Shown here: positions 6,103 to 6,621 of the stretch, piece after piece
How positions within the stretch are numbered: the stretch's first letter is position 1
Layout: each line of letters opens with the position of its first letter
Assembly (NCBI GenBank): GCA_021775715.1
Contig: JAJFHI010000054.1
Location: 1 to 6,621 of the forward strand
Direction of reading: 5' to 3'
Length of the DNA: 6,621 nt
Source of the DNA: Hyphomicrobiaceae bacterium
Lineage (GTDB): Bacteria > Pseudomonadota > Alphaproteobacteria > Rhizobiales > Hyphomicrobiaceae
The notes under the pieces: generated by a model
Databases searched by the model: none
What the model was told of the DNA's origin: nothing
Seen by the model: the letters and a program-made list of their open reading frames with translations, nothing else
Made by a program: the position numbers and the translations under genes

Positions 6103-6171
6103 GCGCGGTAATCACTCGATGTCTCTTGGCGAAACCCAGATCGAAAACCTTCCGGGATTAAATCACCGCGC
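6103..6171 (-). promoter_or_regulatory. Structured 5' leader of the amidotransferase gene
   Basis: GCGCGGTGAT (minus strand, 6171-6162) can pair with ATTACCGCGC (6112-6103) over 10 bp with one G-T wobble, enclosing 49 bases. Inside, TCGAT and ATCGA can form a further 5-bp stem. The element lies wholly in the predicted untranslated leader, 35 bases before the start codon. It could affect translation or mRNA stability. It matches no riboswitch class I can name. Confidence 0.35.
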
Positions 6172-6192
6172 ACACCAAATCGAGACAGACAG

Positions 6193-6221
6193 ATTATGTG
6201 CCGAAGCGGCGGTTGTTTCAA
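6193..6221 (-). promoter_or_regulatory. Sigma-70 type promoter for the amidotransferase gene
   Basis: On the minus strand the -35 box TTGAAA (6221-6216) and the -10 box CATAAT (6198-6193) are separated by exactly 17 bases. Each is one base from consensus. The start point would be near 6186, giving a leader of about 118 bases. Confidence 0.65.
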
Positions 6222-6269
6222 GAGTGGCATGGTGAGGGCACGCCGCAGACATGGCCGCCAAACCCGCAC

Positions 6270-6304
6270 AAAAAAGAGCCACTCTCGCATGAGAGCAGCT
6301 CTTT
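6270..6304 (-). terminator. Intrinsic terminator of the cold-shock gene
   Basis: On the minus strand AAAGAGC (6304-6298) pairs with GCTCTTT (6279-6273). An inner CTCTC/GAGAG stem with loop ATGC sits beyond a 2x2 internal loop. Six T residues follow (6275-6270). It lies about 57 bases past the stop codon and upstream of the amidotransferase promoter, so the two genes are separate transcripts. Confidence 0.85.
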
Positions 6305-6360
6305 ATTGTCTAAACGGGTGACCCCGCATCAGAAAATTGTCCAGTCAAACAACCGAAAGC

Positions 6361-6570
6361 TTACGCTTCCTGAATGTTGTTGACGGCCATCTTGCCTGTG
6401 CGGCGGTCTTCAGCAGTGTCGAACTGCACTTTCTGGCCTTCAGAAAGGCCACGCATGCCAGCGCGCTCAAGGGCGGTTGCGTGCACAAACACGTCGTTGC
6501 CGCCGTTGTCTGGAGCGATAAAGCCGAAGCCTTTTTGGTCGTTGTAGAATTTAACAGTGCCCGTATCCAT
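6361..6570 (-). CDS. CspA-family cold-shock protein
   Basis: A 69-residue single cold-shock domain that binds single-stranded RNA/DNA and acts as an RNA chaperone in the cytoplasm. RNP1 is KGFGFI (13-18) and RNP2 is VFVH (27-30). The family start GTVKFYNDQKGFGFI and the central GLSEGQKVQFD are intact, and the length is standard for an alphaproteobacterial Csp. AGGA at 6577-6580 lies 6 bases before the ATG and supports the start. Only 51 bases of upstream sequence are in the window, so the promoter and any long cold-inducible leader cannot be judged. Which paralog this is, and whether it is cold-induced, cannot be told from sequence. Confidence 0.95.
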   Translation of the reverse strand: MDTGTVKFYNDQKGFGFIAPDNGGNDVFVHATALERAGMRGLSEGQKVQFDTAEDRRTGKMAVNNIQEA

Positions 6571-6621
6571 GGGAAGTCCTTTTTAGTCCGCGATTAAAAT
6601 ACAGCAAGTACACACGCGGCG

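Noticed and set aside
6270..6304. Terminator hairpin as a bidirectional or phage-type element
   Set aside because: The run of six T residues lies only on the minus-strand exit side. A simple terminator of the cold-shock gene explains it.

Overview
The window looks like a chromosomal segment of an alphaproteobacterium, probably near the Hyphomicrobiales (rhizobia and relatives). This is inferred from moderate GC, the protein families present, a 69-residue cold-shock protein, and an asparagine-synthetase-like enzyme of the type called AsnO in rhizobia. No rRNA, tRNA, CRISPR array, insertion sequence or phage gene is visible.

Left half (about 86-2724, + strand): an envelope-stress type regulatory locus. 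An ECF sigma factor overlaps by four bases a membrane-anchored anti-sigma factor of the RskA type. A strong intrinsic terminator follows. Next come a secreted single-domain fasciclin (FAS1) protein with its own terminator, and a methionine-R-sulfoxide reductase (MsrB) with a Tat-like signal. This recalls the mycobacterial SigK-RskA system, which controls the fasciclin proteins MPT70 and MPT83. The likely logic is that the anti-sigma factor holds the sigma factor at the membrane until a periplasmic signal releases it, and that secreted FAS1 protein and periplasmic protein repair are among the outputs. A weak candidate ECF promoter precedes the fasciclin gene.

Middle (2725-3058): a gene-poor convergent junction. 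It holds what may be a decayed helix-turn-helix gene with two in-frame stops, plus the terminator of the next minus-strand gene.

Right half (3059-6570, all - strand): a secreted SnoaL-like/NTF2-fold protein, a small cupin with its own terminator, and a 592-residue glutamine-dependent amidotransferase. The amidotransferase matches the enzyme that amidates N-acetylglutaminylglutamine, a dipeptide osmoprotectant. It has a good sigma-70 promoter and a long leader with a 10-bp long-range stem. A cold-shock protein with its own terminator comes last. Terminators between most of these genes suggest mostly single-gene transcripts. The usual NAGGN synthetase partner gene (ngg) is not in the window.
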